Source: an uncultured Ilumatobacter sp. (GTDB lineage: Bacteria; Actinomycetota; Acidimicrobiia; Acidimicrobiales; Ilumatobacteraceae). From it: a DNA stretch of 64,000 nt. The DNA lies in NCBI GenBank assembly GCA_937919625.1, contig CALFRK010000060.1, positions 1 to 64,000 on the forward strand, in the 5' to 3' direction. Below the pieces are notes generated by a model. It did not search any database. It had not been told where the DNA came from and was given only the letters and a program-made list of their open reading frames with translations. The position numbers and the translations under genes are program-made. Of the stretch, positions 43,627 through 53,143 are shown piece by piece (position 1 is the first letter of the stretch; each line of letters starts with the position of its first letter).

Positions 43627-45216
43627 ATGACCGCGCCGTACTTGCTCACCGTTGATCTCGGCACGAGTGGGCCGAAGGCTGCGGTCGTCGGGATCGACGG
43701 GCGGGTCGTCGGGTCGGGGCAAGCCAAGGTGACCACGCTGTTCCCTGCCGAAGGGGCAGCCGAGCAGGACCCGTCCGAGATCTGGGCGGTCACGCTCGAC
43801 ACTTGTCGGACAGCGCTCGCCGAATCTCAGTCGGCTGCCGGCGTCGACCCGGGCGAAGTGGTCGCCGTGATCGTCTCGAGCCAATATTCGTCCGTCGTGC
43901 CCGTCGACGCCCACGGAAACCACCTCGCCAACATGGTGATCTGGATGGACCAGCGTGGTTCGTCGAAGCGGATCAAGCACCTGCCCGGGTACCCCAGCGG
44001 AACCGACTCGCCGGCTGCTCTGGCTCGGTGGTTGCGGATCCACGGCCTTGCCCCGATCGGGGGCGGCATCGGCCTGACCCATATGCGGTGGATCCGCTTC
44101 GGTCTGCCGGATGTTTACGAGCGAACGGCAGCATTTCTGGAACCGATGGACTTTCTCGCCTTGAGGTTCAGTGGGCGCGCCACCGCCAACCAGTGCACGG
44201 CGTTCATGTCGCTCACCGTCGACAACCGCACGCTCGGTTCGACCGAGTACCACCCGAAGCTCGTCGAGCAGTCGCTGATCGACCGCGACAAGTTGCCAGA
44301 GTTGGTGCCGGTCGGCGCCAACCTCGGGTCTGTGCTGCCCGCCATCGCCGCCAAATTGGGGCTGAGCGAATCGACGATGGTGTTGAGCGGCTGCAACGAC
44401 ACGCAGGCGGGAGCGATCGCTGCCGGAGCGTTTCAAGGCTCGCACGCCGGCATCGCACTCGGTACGACTGGCGTGATTGTCACCCACAGGACCAATCGCA
44501 AGACCGATCCGTTCACCTCGATCTTCACGGTGCCGAGTCCGATCGGCGGTTGTCACCTGGTCTCGGCCGAGAATGGCGTGGCGGGAGTTGGCGTTGATCA
44601 CTTCCTTGGCACGATGGTGTATGGCGACGACCCGTTCGGCACCGCCGCCTCGTTCGTCGATGCCTACGCGGCCTTCGACCAGGCGGTTGCGCTGGCTGAA
44701 CCTGGGGCGCGCGGGGTGATGTATTTGCCGTGGCTGCGCGGTTCGATTGCTCCGAAGGCCGACTCACGCATGAGGGGAGGATTCATCAATGTCGGTCTCG
44801 ACACCGACCGCAACGATCTCGCTCGAGCCGTGTGCGAGGGGATCGCCCTCAACTTCCGTTCGTTGTGGCGGCCGGTCGAGAAGTTTGTGAAGCGCGAGTT
44901 TTCGCACGTCGTGTTCTACGGGGGCGGAGCCAAATCAGACGTGTGGTCGCAGATCATGGCCGATGTGCTGGGCGTGCCGATTCATCAGCTTGATCAACCT
45001 CGCCACGCAAACACTGTCGGCACGGCCCTGCTCGGCTTCGAGCGACTCGGATTGATCGGTGTCGACGACGTGCTGCGAATCCCCAAGGTCAACGCCGTCT
45101 TAGAACCCAACCCGGCCAACGTCGTCCGCTACGACGAACTGTCCGAGCATTTCGGGCAGGCTTTCAAGGCCACCCGCCCGCTGTTTCGTGCCCTCAACCG
45201 GCCGACCAAGACCTGA
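43627..45216 (+). CDS. FGGY-family carbohydrate kinase
   Basis: A 529-residue sugar kinase of the FGGY fold (xylulokinase/gluconokinase-like). The N-terminal phosphate loop is LTVDLGTSGPKAAVVG, with VIVSSQYSSVVPVD and NMVIWMDQRGS forming the sugar-binding region. The C-terminal ATPase part has HVVFYGGGAKSDVWSQIMAD. The exact sugar is unknown. It is 24 bp upstream of an S1P-lyase-like decarboxylase and probably co-transcribed with it. Confidence 0.88.
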   Translation: MTAPYLLTVDLGTSGPKAAVVGIDGRVVGSGQAKVTTLFPAEGAAEQDPSEIWAVTLDTCRTALAESQSAAGVDPGEVVAVIVSSQYSSVVPVDAHGNHLANMVIWMDQRGSSKRIKHLPGYPSGTDSPAALARWLRIHGLAPIGGGIGLTHMRWIRFGLPDVYERTAAFLEPMDFLALRFSGRATANQCTAFMSLTVDNRTLGSTEYHPKLVEQSLIDRDKLPELVPVGANLGSVLPAIAAKLGLSESTMVLSGCNDTQAGAIAAGAFQGSHAGIALGTTGVIVTHRTNRKTDPFTSIFTVPSPIGGCHLVSAENGVAGVGVDHFLGTMVYGDDPFGTAASFVDAYAAFDQAVALAEPGARGVMYLPWLRGSIAPKADSRMRGGFINVGLDTDRNDLARAVCEGIALNFRSLWRPVEKFVKREFSHVVFYGGGAKSDVWSQIMADVLGVPIHQLDQPRHANTVGTALLGFERLGLIGVDDVLRIPKVNAVLEPNPANVVRYDELSEHFGQAFKATRPLFRALNRPTKT

Positions 45217-45239
45217 CACCTTCCCGATAGGAGCCCACC

Positions 45240-46640
45240 GTGGCCAATCCGCTGTTTCCCTACGCTGAGCAATGGGGCATCAATCATGGAATCCCGGCCG
45301 AGCCGCTTAGCGACGAGGAGATTCTGACGCGCCTGCGCGAGGTGGGGGCGCTCGAAGATCAGCGCTGGGAGACCGGCAAGTGCTCGGGCACGATGTACTC
45401 GGGCGACCGCGAGCACTACGCCGTGCTTAACGAGGCGTTCTCGTACTTCTCGCATGTCAACACGCTGCAGCGCGACATCTGCCCGAGCATGAGTCACTTC
45501 GAGTACGAGATCATCCGGGCGACGGCCGATCTGTTGCACGGTGAGGCCGTGACCGAGCTCGACCCGAACCAGAAGGTATGTGGCGTGATCGGGGCGGGCG
45601 GCACCGAGAGCATCCTCAACGCCGTGTTGGGCTATCGCGATTGGGCCCGCTCGAAGGGCATCGCCGAGCCACAGATGATCCTTGCCGACACCGCCCACCC
45701 GGCATTCCTGAAGGGCGCCCACCTGTTCTGTCTCGAGCTGGTGATCGTGGCGACCGACCCAGTCACCACGCTCGTCGACCCGGCCGACGTGCGGGCCGCG
45801 ATCACCGATCGCACGGCGGTGATCGTGGGGTCTGCAGGCAACTACGCCTACGGCACGATCGACCCGATCACCGAATTGTCAGAGATCGCGGTCGAACACG
45901 GCGTCGGCCTTCACGTCGACGGTTGCCTTGGCGGATGGATCCTGCCGTGGGGGCAGCGGCTCGGTTACGACATCCCTGTCTTCGACTTCCGGTTGCCGGG
46001 CGTCACGTCGATCTCGGCCGACACCCACAAGTATGGATACGGCCCGAAAGGTCTTTCGGTGCTGCTGTGGCGTGACCCCAGCTACCGGCGCCACCACTAC
46101 TACGTCGAGCCCGAGTGGAACGGCGGCTTGTACGCGTCGGCCGCCCTGCTCGGCAGCCGGTCAGGTGGGGCGGTCGCCGGAACGTGGGCGGCCCTTCGCC
46201 GCTTGGGCGAGCCCGGTTACCTGCGCAAGGCGCAGGCTGTGTTCGAGGCCGCATTCGCGATGCAGGACGCGATTCGATCCCACCCCGAGCTGACGATTTT
46301 GGGAAACCCGACGTTTTGTTTCGCCTTCCGCTCCGACGAGTTCGACATCTACCACGTCAACGATCACATGAAGACCAACGGTTGGCGTTTCAACGGTCTT
46401 CAGAAGCCGCACGCGTTGCACTTCTGCATCACTGGGCCACAGACGCAACCCGGCGTCGTCGAAGCCTTCGCCGCCGACCTCGCCGAGGCCGTCGAGTACG
46501 CCAAACAGCACGCCAACGAAGCACCCCACAGCGGCTCGATGTACGGCGGCGCCGGGGCCAACATGACCAACGAAGATCGCCGGCAGGCGATCGCCCTGAT
46601 CTCCGGCTTCATGGACATGGTCACAGACGGCCCACCCTGA
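45240..46640 (+). CDS. PLP-dependent lyase/decarboxylase, sphingosine-1-phosphate lyase-like
   Basis: A 466-residue group II PLP enzyme. It has GAGGTESILNAVLGYRDWA, the PLP-binding HVDGCLGGWILPW and the PLP lysine in SADTHKYGYGPKGLSVLLW. GLYASAALLGSRSGG closely follows the S1P-lyase pattern. There is no N-terminal membrane anchor as in eukaryotic S1P lyase. The start is GTG 45240 with an AGGAG site. The substrate is unknown; sphingoid phosphates would be surprising in this group, so another phosphorylated amino alcohol or an amino acid is as likely. Confidence 0.85.
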   Translation: MANPLFPYAEQWGINHGIPAEPLSDEEILTRLREVGALEDQRWETGKCSGTMYSGDREHYAVLNEAFSYFSHVNTLQRDICPSMSHFEYEIIRATADLLHGEAVTELDPNQKVCGVIGAGGTESILNAVLGYRDWARSKGIAEPQMILADTAHPAFLKGAHLFCLELVIVATDPVTTLVDPADVRAAITDRTAVIVGSAGNYAYGTIDPITELSEIAVEHGVGLHVDGCLGGWILPWGQRLGYDIPVFDFRLPGVTSISADTHKYGYGPKGLSVLLWRDPSYRRHHYYVEPEWNGGLYASAALLGSRSGGAVAGTWAALRRLGEPGYLRKAQAVFEAAFAMQDAIRSHPELTILGNPTFCFAFRSDEFDIYHVNDHMKTNGWRFNGLQKPHALHFCITGPQTQPGVVEAFAADLAEAVEYAKQHANEAPHSGSMYGGAGANMTNEDRRQAIALISGFMDMVTDGPP

Positions 46641-46756
46641 GGTCTAGCGAGTTGAATCGGCGACGGGTGGGGCGGCAGCGTCGCTCGCGGTGAGGATTTT
46701 GGCCCTCACTGTGAGAACGTGACCGATGGCATAGTTACGAAACGGAACGGTCCCGT

Positions 46757-47371
46757 ATGGTAAATGACGTGACCCCCACGACGCTCGAAACGCACCATGC
46801 CCGGCGAGGCCGCCCGCGCGACCCTCGGCGCGATCGGGCCATCTTCGACGCGGCTCGCACAGTCCTCGCGGAAAGGGGTTTCACCGGCGCCTCGATGGAG
46901 GCCATTGCCAACACCGCGAGTGTCGGAAAGGACACGCTGTACCGGCGATGGAGCTCCAAGGAACAGCTGGTCCAGCACCTCCTTACCGTGCTGGCCGACG
47001 AGGGAATCCCGGAGCGGCGACCCGACGACGATCCCCGCATCGGACTGTTCTTGTTCCTCCAGGATGTCGTGCGGTTGAACACCGAGTCGGACTTCGGCGC
47101 GATCATTGCCGGGGTCGTCGGCGAGTCCGCCCGCAACCACCAGCTGGCGTCAGTGTTCCACGCGTTCTGGGCCGACCGCCGTCGTTTTGTGGGCGACTAC
47201 GTGCGCCGGATTGTTGGTGCCAATGCTTCGTCTCACCAGGTCGAGCGGATCGTCGACGGGCTGGTCGGTCCGATCTACTACCGACTGCTGCTCTCGGGCG
47301 ACCCGATCGACGACGAGTACCTCTGGGACCTCGTGTTGACGATTCCCTGGCCGGACGAGGATCAGTCCTGA
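46757..47371 (+). CDS. TetR-family transcriptional regulator
   Basis: A 204-residue regulator. The basic arm RRGRPRDPRRDRAIFDAA is followed by the helix-turn-helix SMEAIANTASVGKDTLYRRWSSKEQLV. The C-terminal domain resembles the TetR_C group with DVVRLNTESDFGAIIAGVVG. Imperfect palindromic sequence with ACGG/CCGT arms (ACGGAACGGTCCCGT, 46742-46756) directly abuts the start and may be its own operator. Its targets are not obvious: the USP-like/GNAT pair lies 80 bp downstream on the same strand. Confidence 0.88.
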   Translation: MVNDVTPTTLETHHARRGRPRDPRRDRAIFDAARTVLAERGFTGASMEAIANTASVGKDTLYRRWSSKEQLVQHLLTVLADEGIPERRPDDDPRIGLFLFLQDVVRLNTESDFGAIIAGVVGESARNHQLASVFHAFWADRRRFVGDYVRRIVGANASSHQVERIVDGLVGPIYYRLLLSGDPIDDEYLWDLVLTIPWPDEDQS

Positions 47372-47451
47372 TGCGACCCCTCCCGCCCCTTCCCGCCCCT
47401 TCCTCACCATCTCATCCCGGGTCTCTACAGACCACCCGAAAGGTTCCCCTC

Positions 47452-47868
47452 ATGCAATCCAACGAACACATCTTCGCCGTTATCGAACCCAACGAAGCCG
47501 GCGACACATCACTCGGCATCGCCACCGACCTCGTCGCCTCCGGCGGCAAGGCAACCCTCGTCCTACTGCTCAACAAGCAGGTGCGTGATCAGTTCCGCCA
47601 GTTCGCCGATTCCGAAGATCTCGACGTGCACATCGGCGAAGCCGTCGCCCTCAACCGACTCGTCGAGGCATACACCTCGCGCGTCGGCGGTCAAGACACT
47701 CTGGCGATCGTCGCCGACTCGAGCAGTTCAGCACGTGACCTACTCGACGCTGCCGCTGAAACACACGCCACCTCGATCGTCATCCCACAGCAGCTCGCCG
47801 CCCGGCGCAATCTCCGCAAGCTCGTATCCGACGCTCACATCCCAGTGTTGGTCACCCCAGCCGCATGA
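47452..47868 (+). CDS. Universal-stress-protein-like protein
   Basis: A 138-residue alpha/beta protein with the outline of a Usp domain: IFAVIEPNEAGDTSLGIATDL at the N-terminus and LVSDAHIPVLVTPAA at the end. The ATP-binding GxxGx9GS/T motif is missing, so it is a non-nucleotide-binding type at best. It is unusually acidic in the middle. GAAAGG precedes the start. Its stop codon overlaps the start of the acetyltransferase gene (ATGA). Confidence 0.6.
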   Translation: MQSNEHIFAVIEPNEAGDTSLGIATDLVASGGKATLVLLLNKQVRDQFRQFADSEDLDVHIGEAVALNRLVEAYTSRVGGQDTLAIVADSSSSARDLLDAAAETHATSIVIPQQLAARRNLRKLVSDAHIPVLVTPAA

Positions 47869-48470
47869 ACCCCCAGTATCCGCTCGATGTCGAGCTCGGC
47901 GATGGCACGCCGCTCCGGTTGCGGCTTGCCACACCTGACGACCGCGATGCGCTGGCAGCCGGGTTTGCGCGTCTGTCGCCCGAGTCGAGGGTCGCCCGTT
48001 TCTTCACGGGCATGCCCGATCTCTCCAACCGTCTTCTCGATCGCCTCCTCGACATCGACGGGTCGCGCCATGTGGCCATAGTTGGGCAAGACATCTCGAG
48101 GATGTCCGACGTCGAGCAGCAGAGCACCGGACTCGGCGTCGGCGTCGCCCGGTACATCACTTCCAGCACCGACGCCACCCAGGCCGAGATTGCCATCGCG
48201 GTGATCGACGAGTACCACGGGCGAGGCGTCGGGCGTCTGCTGCTCGACGCTCTCATTGACCACGCAGTCGACAGCGGCATCACCACGTGCACCGCCACCG
48301 TGCTCAGCGACAACACCAAGATGATCCGACTGCTCGCGTCGATGGGCGCCATGCCTCGCTGGGATCCCGGCGATCGCACCGTCGTCGAGTTCGAGATCCC
48401 CTCGTTTCAGATCTCACCTCATCGGACTCTGAGCGCCGCCTGGCCTGTGATGCCGGCGCGCATCGCGTGA
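47865..48470 (+). CDS. GNAT-family acetyltransferase
   Basis: A 201-residue acetyltransferase. The acetyl-CoA loop is IAVIDEYHGRGVGRLLLDAL, and the next helix/strand block is TATVLSDNTKMIRLLASMG. The first half (LRLATPDDRDALAAGFARLS, then ESRVARFF) resembles the GNAT module of protein lysine acetyltransferases such as PatZ and mycobacterial Pat, but there is no cyclic-nucleotide or NDP-ligase domain. It overlaps the USP-like gene by four bases; in mycobacteria a related acetyltransferase modifies a universal stress protein, so that gene product is a candidate substrate. Confidence 0.85.
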   Translation: MNPQYPLDVELGDGTPLRLRLATPDDRDALAAGFARLSPESRVARFFTGMPDLSNRLLDRLLDIDGSRHVAIVGQDISRMSDVEQQSTGLGVGVARYITSSTDATQAEIAIAVIDEYHGRGVGRLLLDALIDHAVDSGITTCTATVLSDNTKMIRLLASMGAMPRWDPGDRTVVEFEIPSFQISPHRTLSAAWPVMPARIA

Positions 48471-48510
48471 CCACCCGATCCGACCAACCGTCTCTGACAC
48501 TTGGCTGACG

Positions 48511-48585
48511 AGCGTCGGCTGTCATGACGGCGGATACATCGACGATCGAAGCGCCGCGGGCCGGTGACGGTGCTGCACCTCGACG
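48511..48585 (+). pseudogene. Remnant of the crotonase gene 5' end
   Basis: This 75-bp stretch matches 49831-49838 and the first 22 codons of the crotonase gene at 49839 (about 64 of 75 bases). One inserted base after codon 10 shifts the frame: read in the shifted frame it gives RRGPVTVLHLD against RHGSVMVLHLD in the intact gene. Homology stops after the Asp codon. The -10 box TAGCGT is GAGCGT here. It is a decayed partial copy, with the LLM gene lying between the two copies. Confidence 0.75.
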
Positions 48586-48721
48586 CTCGGCGGCTCGTTC
48601 GAAGAAGCTGGAGCGGCGGCCGGCCCTCAGCGATCGGCGCTGGACCTTTCCAAGACATCGACCGTGCAGACCCGTACCGTCATACGATCGACCAGGGCGG
48701 ACTGCCTGCTATCGTCCGCCC

Positions 48722-49690
48722 GTGATAGCCGGGTCGGTCATGTTGGTACCTGAGATTCCGATCCCCGCGGTGGTCGAACTTGCTCGGCAAGCTGAATCAC
48801 TCGGCTACCGGCGAGTGTGGGTACCCGACGAAGGTCTTGCCACCCGCGACGTGATGGTCACCATGGCGGCGATCGCGGCGGCGACCAGTTCGATCGAGAT
48901 CGGCACAGGGATCGTCAATCCCTATAGTCGCCATCCAGCGCTCACGGCCGCCGCGATCGCCTCTCTTGACGAGTTGTCGGGAGGCCGCGCATTTCTCGGG
49001 CTCGGTGCCGGCGGAAGCCTTACGCTCGGGCCTCTCGGCGTCGACCGCCCTCGCCCATTGATACATGTCCGTGAGGCGGTCGAAGTGGCCCGTGCCCTGT
49101 TCTCAGGTGACGTGGTCAACATAAACGGCGAGACACTGACCCTGAAGAGCGCCTCGATCGCCTACGGACGGCCCGATATCGAAATCTGGTTCGCCGGGCG
49201 GGGCCCGAAAATGCTGCATCAGGCCGGAGCGATCATGGACGGCGTGCTGCTCGAGTTTCTCCACAAGCCATCGTTGGGAAACGCCATCCGCACCGTGAGG
49301 GCTGGGGCGGACTCGACCGGAAACAGGCCCACGTTGTGCTATTCAACGATGGTGATCACGGATCCTCAACGGCTCGAACAGGTACGGCCCCACATGACCT
49401 ATCGACTCGTCGACTCTCCTTTCGCCGTGAAAGAGTCGCTCGGGATTACCGAAGACCACACCGCCGCGATCCGGGCGGCCATGGCTGATGGTCTCGACCA
49501 AGCCGCGAAACTCATACCCGATGACTGGGTGGAGCCGTTCGTGATCATGGGCTCCGTCGACGAGTGCGCAGCCGAACTCAAACTTCTGCGCGATCAACAC
49601 AGTTTCGATGAGTTCATGCTCGTGGTGGCCGACATGGAGGACGCGGCGACAATCATGGCCGAGGTGGCCGAGGTGCTGGAGCGGGTCTGA
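48722..49690 (+). CDS. Luciferase-like (LLM class) F420-dependent oxidoreductase
   Basis: A 322-residue TIM barrel of the bacterial luciferase family: SVMLVPEIPIPAVVELARQA, RVWVPDEGLATRD, GTGIVNPYSRHPALTAAA and GRAFLGLGAGGSL. The frame is open back to 48524, but that part is the crotonase-gene remnant. GTG 48722 has TATCGT 6 nt upstream and starts at the first barrel strand. It is not closely similar to the other LLM protein at 19394. The substrate is unknown. Confidence 0.87.
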   Translation: MIAGSVMLVPEIPIPAVVELARQAESLGYRRVWVPDEGLATRDVMVTMAAIAAATSSIEIGTGIVNPYSRHPALTAAAIASLDELSGGRAFLGLGAGGSLTLGPLGVDRPRPLIHVREAVEVARALFSGDVVNINGETLTLKSASIAYGRPDIEIWFAGRGPKMLHQAGAIMDGVLLEFLHKPSLGNAIRTVRAGADSTGNRPTLCYSTMVITDPQRLEQVRPHMTYRLVDSPFAVKESLGITEDHTAAIRAAMADGLDQAAKLIPDDWVEPFVIMGSVDECAAELKLLRDQHSFDEFMLVVADMEDAATIMAEVAEVLERV

Positions 49691-49838
49691 GACGGCCGAT
49701 TGCAAGCCATCCAAGAGGCGACCGCGGGTGCCTGTGCTACCGGGTGCGAGATGTCGGCCGAGATGTTATGCGCATCAAGCAATTCAGGTTCGCCCAAACC
49801 AGCTCTATGTGACACCGATATGACTAGCGTCGGCGGTC

Positions 49839-50549
49839 ATGACGACGGATGCCCTGACGATCGAACGCCACGGGTCGGTGATGGTGCTACACCTCGACGA
49901 CGGCAAGGCGAATGCCCTGTCGTTCGACCTGATCGCAGCGGTTAGGGCGGCGATCGCCGAGGCGGAAGGCGACGAGGCGATCGGTGCCGTCGTGATTCAC
50001 GGGCGCGAGGGCCGCTTCTCGGGTGGCTTCGACTTGGGTGTGATGTACGGCGGCGACCTCCCGAAGATTCTGGGGTTGGTGGCCGACGGTGGTGACCTTG
50101 TCCGCACTCTGTGGGGTTGTGGTGTGCCGGTCGTCGCCGCCTGCACGGGCCACGCTGTCGCTGCCGGCGCGCTGATCCTGCTCGGCTGCGATGTGCGGGT
50201 CGGTGCCGATATCCCCGCCAAGATCGGGCTCAACGAGGTGGCGATCAAGATGGTGTTGCCCGACTGGGCGCTCACGATCGCCGGCGATCGCCTCAGTCGC
50301 CGCCATGTCCACCGCGCCACTGCCAACGCCCGACTCACATCGCCCCGTGACGCGGTTGACGTGGGATTTCTAGACGAGGTGGTGCCAGTCGACCAGGTGC
50401 TCGATCGTGCCGTCGTGATCGCCGCAAAGCTGGCGAAAACGCTCGATCCGCCCTCGTACGCTCGCACGGTAGCCAAAGTACGAGGCGCCGTTCTCGACTG
50501 CATGGCATCCCAGATCGCCGCTGATCGCGCCGCGATCGCAACTCTTTGA
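49839..50549 (+). CDS. Enoyl-CoA hydratase/isomerase (crotonase) family protein
   Basis: A 236-residue crotonase-fold protein. It has DDGKANALSFDLIAAV, the first oxyanion-hole block GREGRFSGGFDLGVM and the second AACTGHAVAAGALILLGCD. The loop where hydratases have PGAGG is here KMVLPDWA, so it is probably not a standard beta-oxidation hydratase. TAGCGT lies 8 nt before the ATG. A truncated, frame-shifted copy of its 5' end is found 1.3 kb upstream. Confidence 0.85.
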   Translation: MTTDALTIERHGSVMVLHLDDGKANALSFDLIAAVRAAIAEAEGDEAIGAVVIHGREGRFSGGFDLGVMYGGDLPKILGLVADGGDLVRTLWGCGVPVVAACTGHAVAAGALILLGCDVRVGADIPAKIGLNEVAIKMVLPDWALTIAGDRLSRRHVHRATANARLTSPRDAVDVGFLDEVVPVDQVLDRAVVIAAKLAKTLDPPSYARTVAKVRGAVLDCMASQIAADRAAIATL

Positions 50550-50573
50550 AACGGCGTCGATAGGGTCGCCACC

Positions 50574-51557
50574 ATGGCGATTCCCAATGACAAGATGGAA
50601 TATCGACGGCTCGGTAACGCGGGGGTGAAGGTCAGCGTGCTCGGCTTTGGTAGCTGGGTCACGTTCGACAATCAACTCGACACCGACCTCGCCTTAAATT
50701 GTATGCAGGCCGCCCATGATGCGGGCTGCAACTTTTTCGACAATGCCGAGGCCTACGCAGGCGGCAAGAGCGAAACGATCATGGGTGAGGCACTGCGCCA
50801 ACTGGCGTGGCCACGCTGGTCGTATGTGGTCACCACCAAGCTGTTCTGGGGGTTGCCCGGCAACGACCCGAACATGCGCAACACGCTCAACCGTAAGTAC
50901 CTCTCGCAGGCGATCGACGCCTCGCTCGAGCGGTTCGGGCTCGACTTCGTCGATGTCGTCTACTGCCACCGTGCCGATCCCAACACTCCGATGGAGGAGA
51001 CAGTGTGGGCAATGAGTGACATGGTTGCCCAAGGCAAGGCGCTCTACTGGGGTACCAGCGAGTGGTCGGCTGACGAGATTCGGCATGCCATCGACATTGC
51101 CGACCGGCATCACCTCCACAAGCCGGTCACCGAGCAATCGCAGTACAACATCCTCGAGCGCACCAAGGTCGAGAGCGAGTACGCCCGCCTCTACGCCGAC
51201 ACCGGCTACGGCAACACGATCTGGAGCCCGCTTGCTTCGGGCCTACTGACGGGCAAGTACCGCGACGGCATCCCCGAGGGATCGCGTGCAGCACTCAGCG
51301 GCTACGAATGGCTGGCCGACCGCATGACCGATGCCGAGGCGATCGCCAAAATCGAGGGGCTGCGTCCTATCGCCGATCGGCTCGGCTGCACGATGGCTCA
51401 GCTGGCATTGGCGTGGTGCACCAAGCACCCGATGGTTTCGTCCGTGATCACCGGCGCCAGCCGTGTCGAGCAGGTTGTCCAGAACTTCGAGGCGCTCGAC
51501 ATAATTCCGTTACTCACCGACGACATCAAGGCAGAGATGGAGAGCGCCGTCAGCTGA
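50574..51557 (+). CDS. Aldo/keto reductase (Kv-beta/YghZ-like)
   Basis: A 327-residue NADPH-dependent reductase. The catalytic tetrad is visible: Asp and Tyr in [14 protein letters not shown], Lys in VVTTKLFWG and His in [11 protein letters not shown]. The C-terminal cofactor-binding block is [16 protein letters not shown]. It belongs with the potassium-channel beta-subunit-like branch. TAGGGT lies 7 nt before the ATG. It is convergent with the acyl-CoA ligase gene. Confidence 0.93.
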   Translation: MAIPNDKMEYRRLGNAGVKVSVLGFGSWVTFDNQLDTDLALNCMQAAHDAGCNFFDNAEAYAGGKSETIMGEALRQLAWPRWSYVVTTKLFWGLPGNDPNMRNTLNRKYLSQAIDASLERFGLDFVDVVYCHRADPNTPMEETVWAMSDMVAQGKALYWGTSEWSADEIRHAIDIADRHHLHKPVTEQSQYNILERTKVESEYARLYADTGYGNTIWSPLASGLLTGKYRDGIPEGSRAALSGYEWLADRMTDAEAIAKIEGLRPIADRLGCTMAQLALAWCTKHPMVSSVITGASRVEQVVQNFEALDIIPLLTDDIKAEMESAVS

Positions 51558-51578
51558 ATCGGCGAACCGCGTCACCCC

Positions 51579-53141
51579 TCAGTCGTTGTCGACGAGCGAG
51601 CGGCGCAGCAGCTTGCCGGTGGTGTTGCGGGGGAGCTCGGTGACGAAGCTGACCTGGCGCGGCACCTTGTGGCGGGCCAGGTTCTTGCGAACGTGTTCGC
51701 GTACCTGCGGTTCGGTTAGCTGCTTGCCCTTCTCTCGCACGATGAATACGGACAACACCTGGCCGAACTCGTCGTCAGGTATTCCGACGACGGCGACGTC
51801 AGCGACTGCGGGGTGGTGCTGCAGCAGATCCTCGACCTCTCGCGGAAACACGTTCTCGCCACCCGACACGATCATGTCGTCGTCGCGCCCCTCGATGAAC
51901 AGCAGGCCGTCGCGGAAATAGCCCATGTCGCCAGACGACAACATTCCGCGCAGCCTCTCCTTGTCGCTGCCGTTTGTGTAACCGTCGAACTTCATCGCCC
52001 CACCGACGAACACTCGCCCGACCTCGCCTTCGGCGACCGGAGCGCCCTGCTTGTCGACGATCTCCACCTTGACGCCCAGTGCAACCCGGCCCGCAGTACT
52101 TGGGTCACGCCGCAGATCGTTGGGGTCGGCGATCGTGGCGACCGCCACCTCGGTTGATCCGTACAGGTTGTAGAGCACGGGCCCGAAGTGGTCGAGCACT
52201 TCGGTCACGAGCTTGGGACCGATCGCCGATCCGCTCGAAGCGATTACCTCGAGGGCAGGCGTGCCCCAGCGCTGCACGGTCTCGTCGGGCAGCGCCATGA
52301 TGCGTGTCAACATCACCGGAACAACCACAAGTACCCGGGCATCGAGATGCGACGTCGCCCGCAGGGTCATCTCCGGGTCGAATTTGCGGGCCAGCACGTT
52401 GGTGGTGCAGCGCGAGAGACCGAGCAGCAGGTGGCTGAACCCCCATGAGTGAAACAGCGGGGCAGCAATCACCTGGGTGTCTCCGACTCGCATCGGGATC
52501 CGCTCCAGCAGGGCGGCGATGGCTTCGACACCGCTGGCATCGGTACCGCGGGCAGCCCCCTTCGGCCGGCCGGTTGTACCGGAAGTGAGAATCACGATCG
52601 ATCCAGACTTGGCGCCAGGACTAACTTCTCCCGACAACGCCATCTCGTCGAGAGCGGCCTCGCCCAGCAAGAGGCGAGCTCCGCAGCTCTCGACGACCGA
52701 AGCGAACTCATCATCGTGAATGACGACCTCGATGTGTTCGAGGTCGACCACGTCATCGAGTTGGGGACCCGCAAATCCTGTGTTGAGCAACACGAGGTTG
52801 GCGCCGGTGGCGGCGACCGCGGTCATCGCCTCTATGAACCCGCGGTGATTGCGCGCCAGCAAACCGACCCCGACGCCAGGCCCAACACCCTGGGCCTGCA
52901 AGCCCGATGCGATCGCCTGCGATCGGAGCCACATTTCGCGGTAGGTGATGCTGCCGACGTCGTCGTACACCGCGACACGGTCGGGATAGCGGGCGGCGGC
53001 ACCGGCGACGAGGGCGGCCAACGATTGACCCCACGGGGCCATCGCCACGAGCGCCCGCGGCAGCCGATCCGGCCGTTCGAAGTGTTTCACTACTGAACGC
53101 GCCACGATTCGGCTGGCGTGCAGTTTTGCGAGCAGCGCCAT
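51579..53141 (-). CDS. AMP-dependent acyl-CoA synthetase/ligase
   Basis: A 520-residue ANL-family ligase. It has the P-loop ILTSGTTGRPKGAARG, the adenylate motif YNLYGSTEVAVATIADP, DMGYFRDGLLFIEGRDDDMI, VSGGENVFPREVEDLL and the catalytic Lys in RNTTGKLLRR. It activates a carboxylic acid, probably a fatty or aromatic acid. The frame is open to 53432, but ATG 53141 is preferred: a 35-codon reading frame with a strong ribosome site ends 2 nt upstream and probably couples its translation. Confidence 0.92.
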   Translation of the reverse strand: MALLAKLHASRIVARSVVKHFERPDRLPRALVAMAPWGQSLAALVAGAAARYPDRVAVYDDVGSITYREMWLRSQAIASGLQAQGVGPGVGVGLLARNHRGFIEAMTAVAATGANLVLLNTGFAGPQLDDVVDLEHIEVVIHDDEFASVVESCGARLLLGEAALDEMALSGEVSPGAKSGSIVILTSGTTGRPKGAARGTDASGVEAIAALLERIPMRVGDTQVIAAPLFHSWGFSHLLLGLSRCTTNVLARKFDPEMTLRATSHLDARVLVVVPVMLTRIMALPDETVQRWGTPALEVIASSGSAIGPKLVTEVLDHFGPVLYNLYGSTEVAVATIADPNDLRRDPSTAGRVALGVKVEIVDKQGAPVAEGEVGRVFVGGAMKFDGYTNGSDKERLRGMLSSGDMGYFRDGLLFIEGRDDDMIVSGGENVFPREVEDLLQHHPAVADVAVVGIPDDEFGQVLSVFIVREKGKQLTEPQVREHVRKNLARHKVPRQVSFVTELPRNTTGKLLRRSLVDND

Positions 53142-53143
53142 AA

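Noticed and set aside
48524-48721. 66-codon extension of the LLM oxidoreductase
   Set aside because: It is the crotonase-gene remnant read in one frame, rich in Arg and Pro. GTG 48722 has its own -10 box and begins at the barrel.
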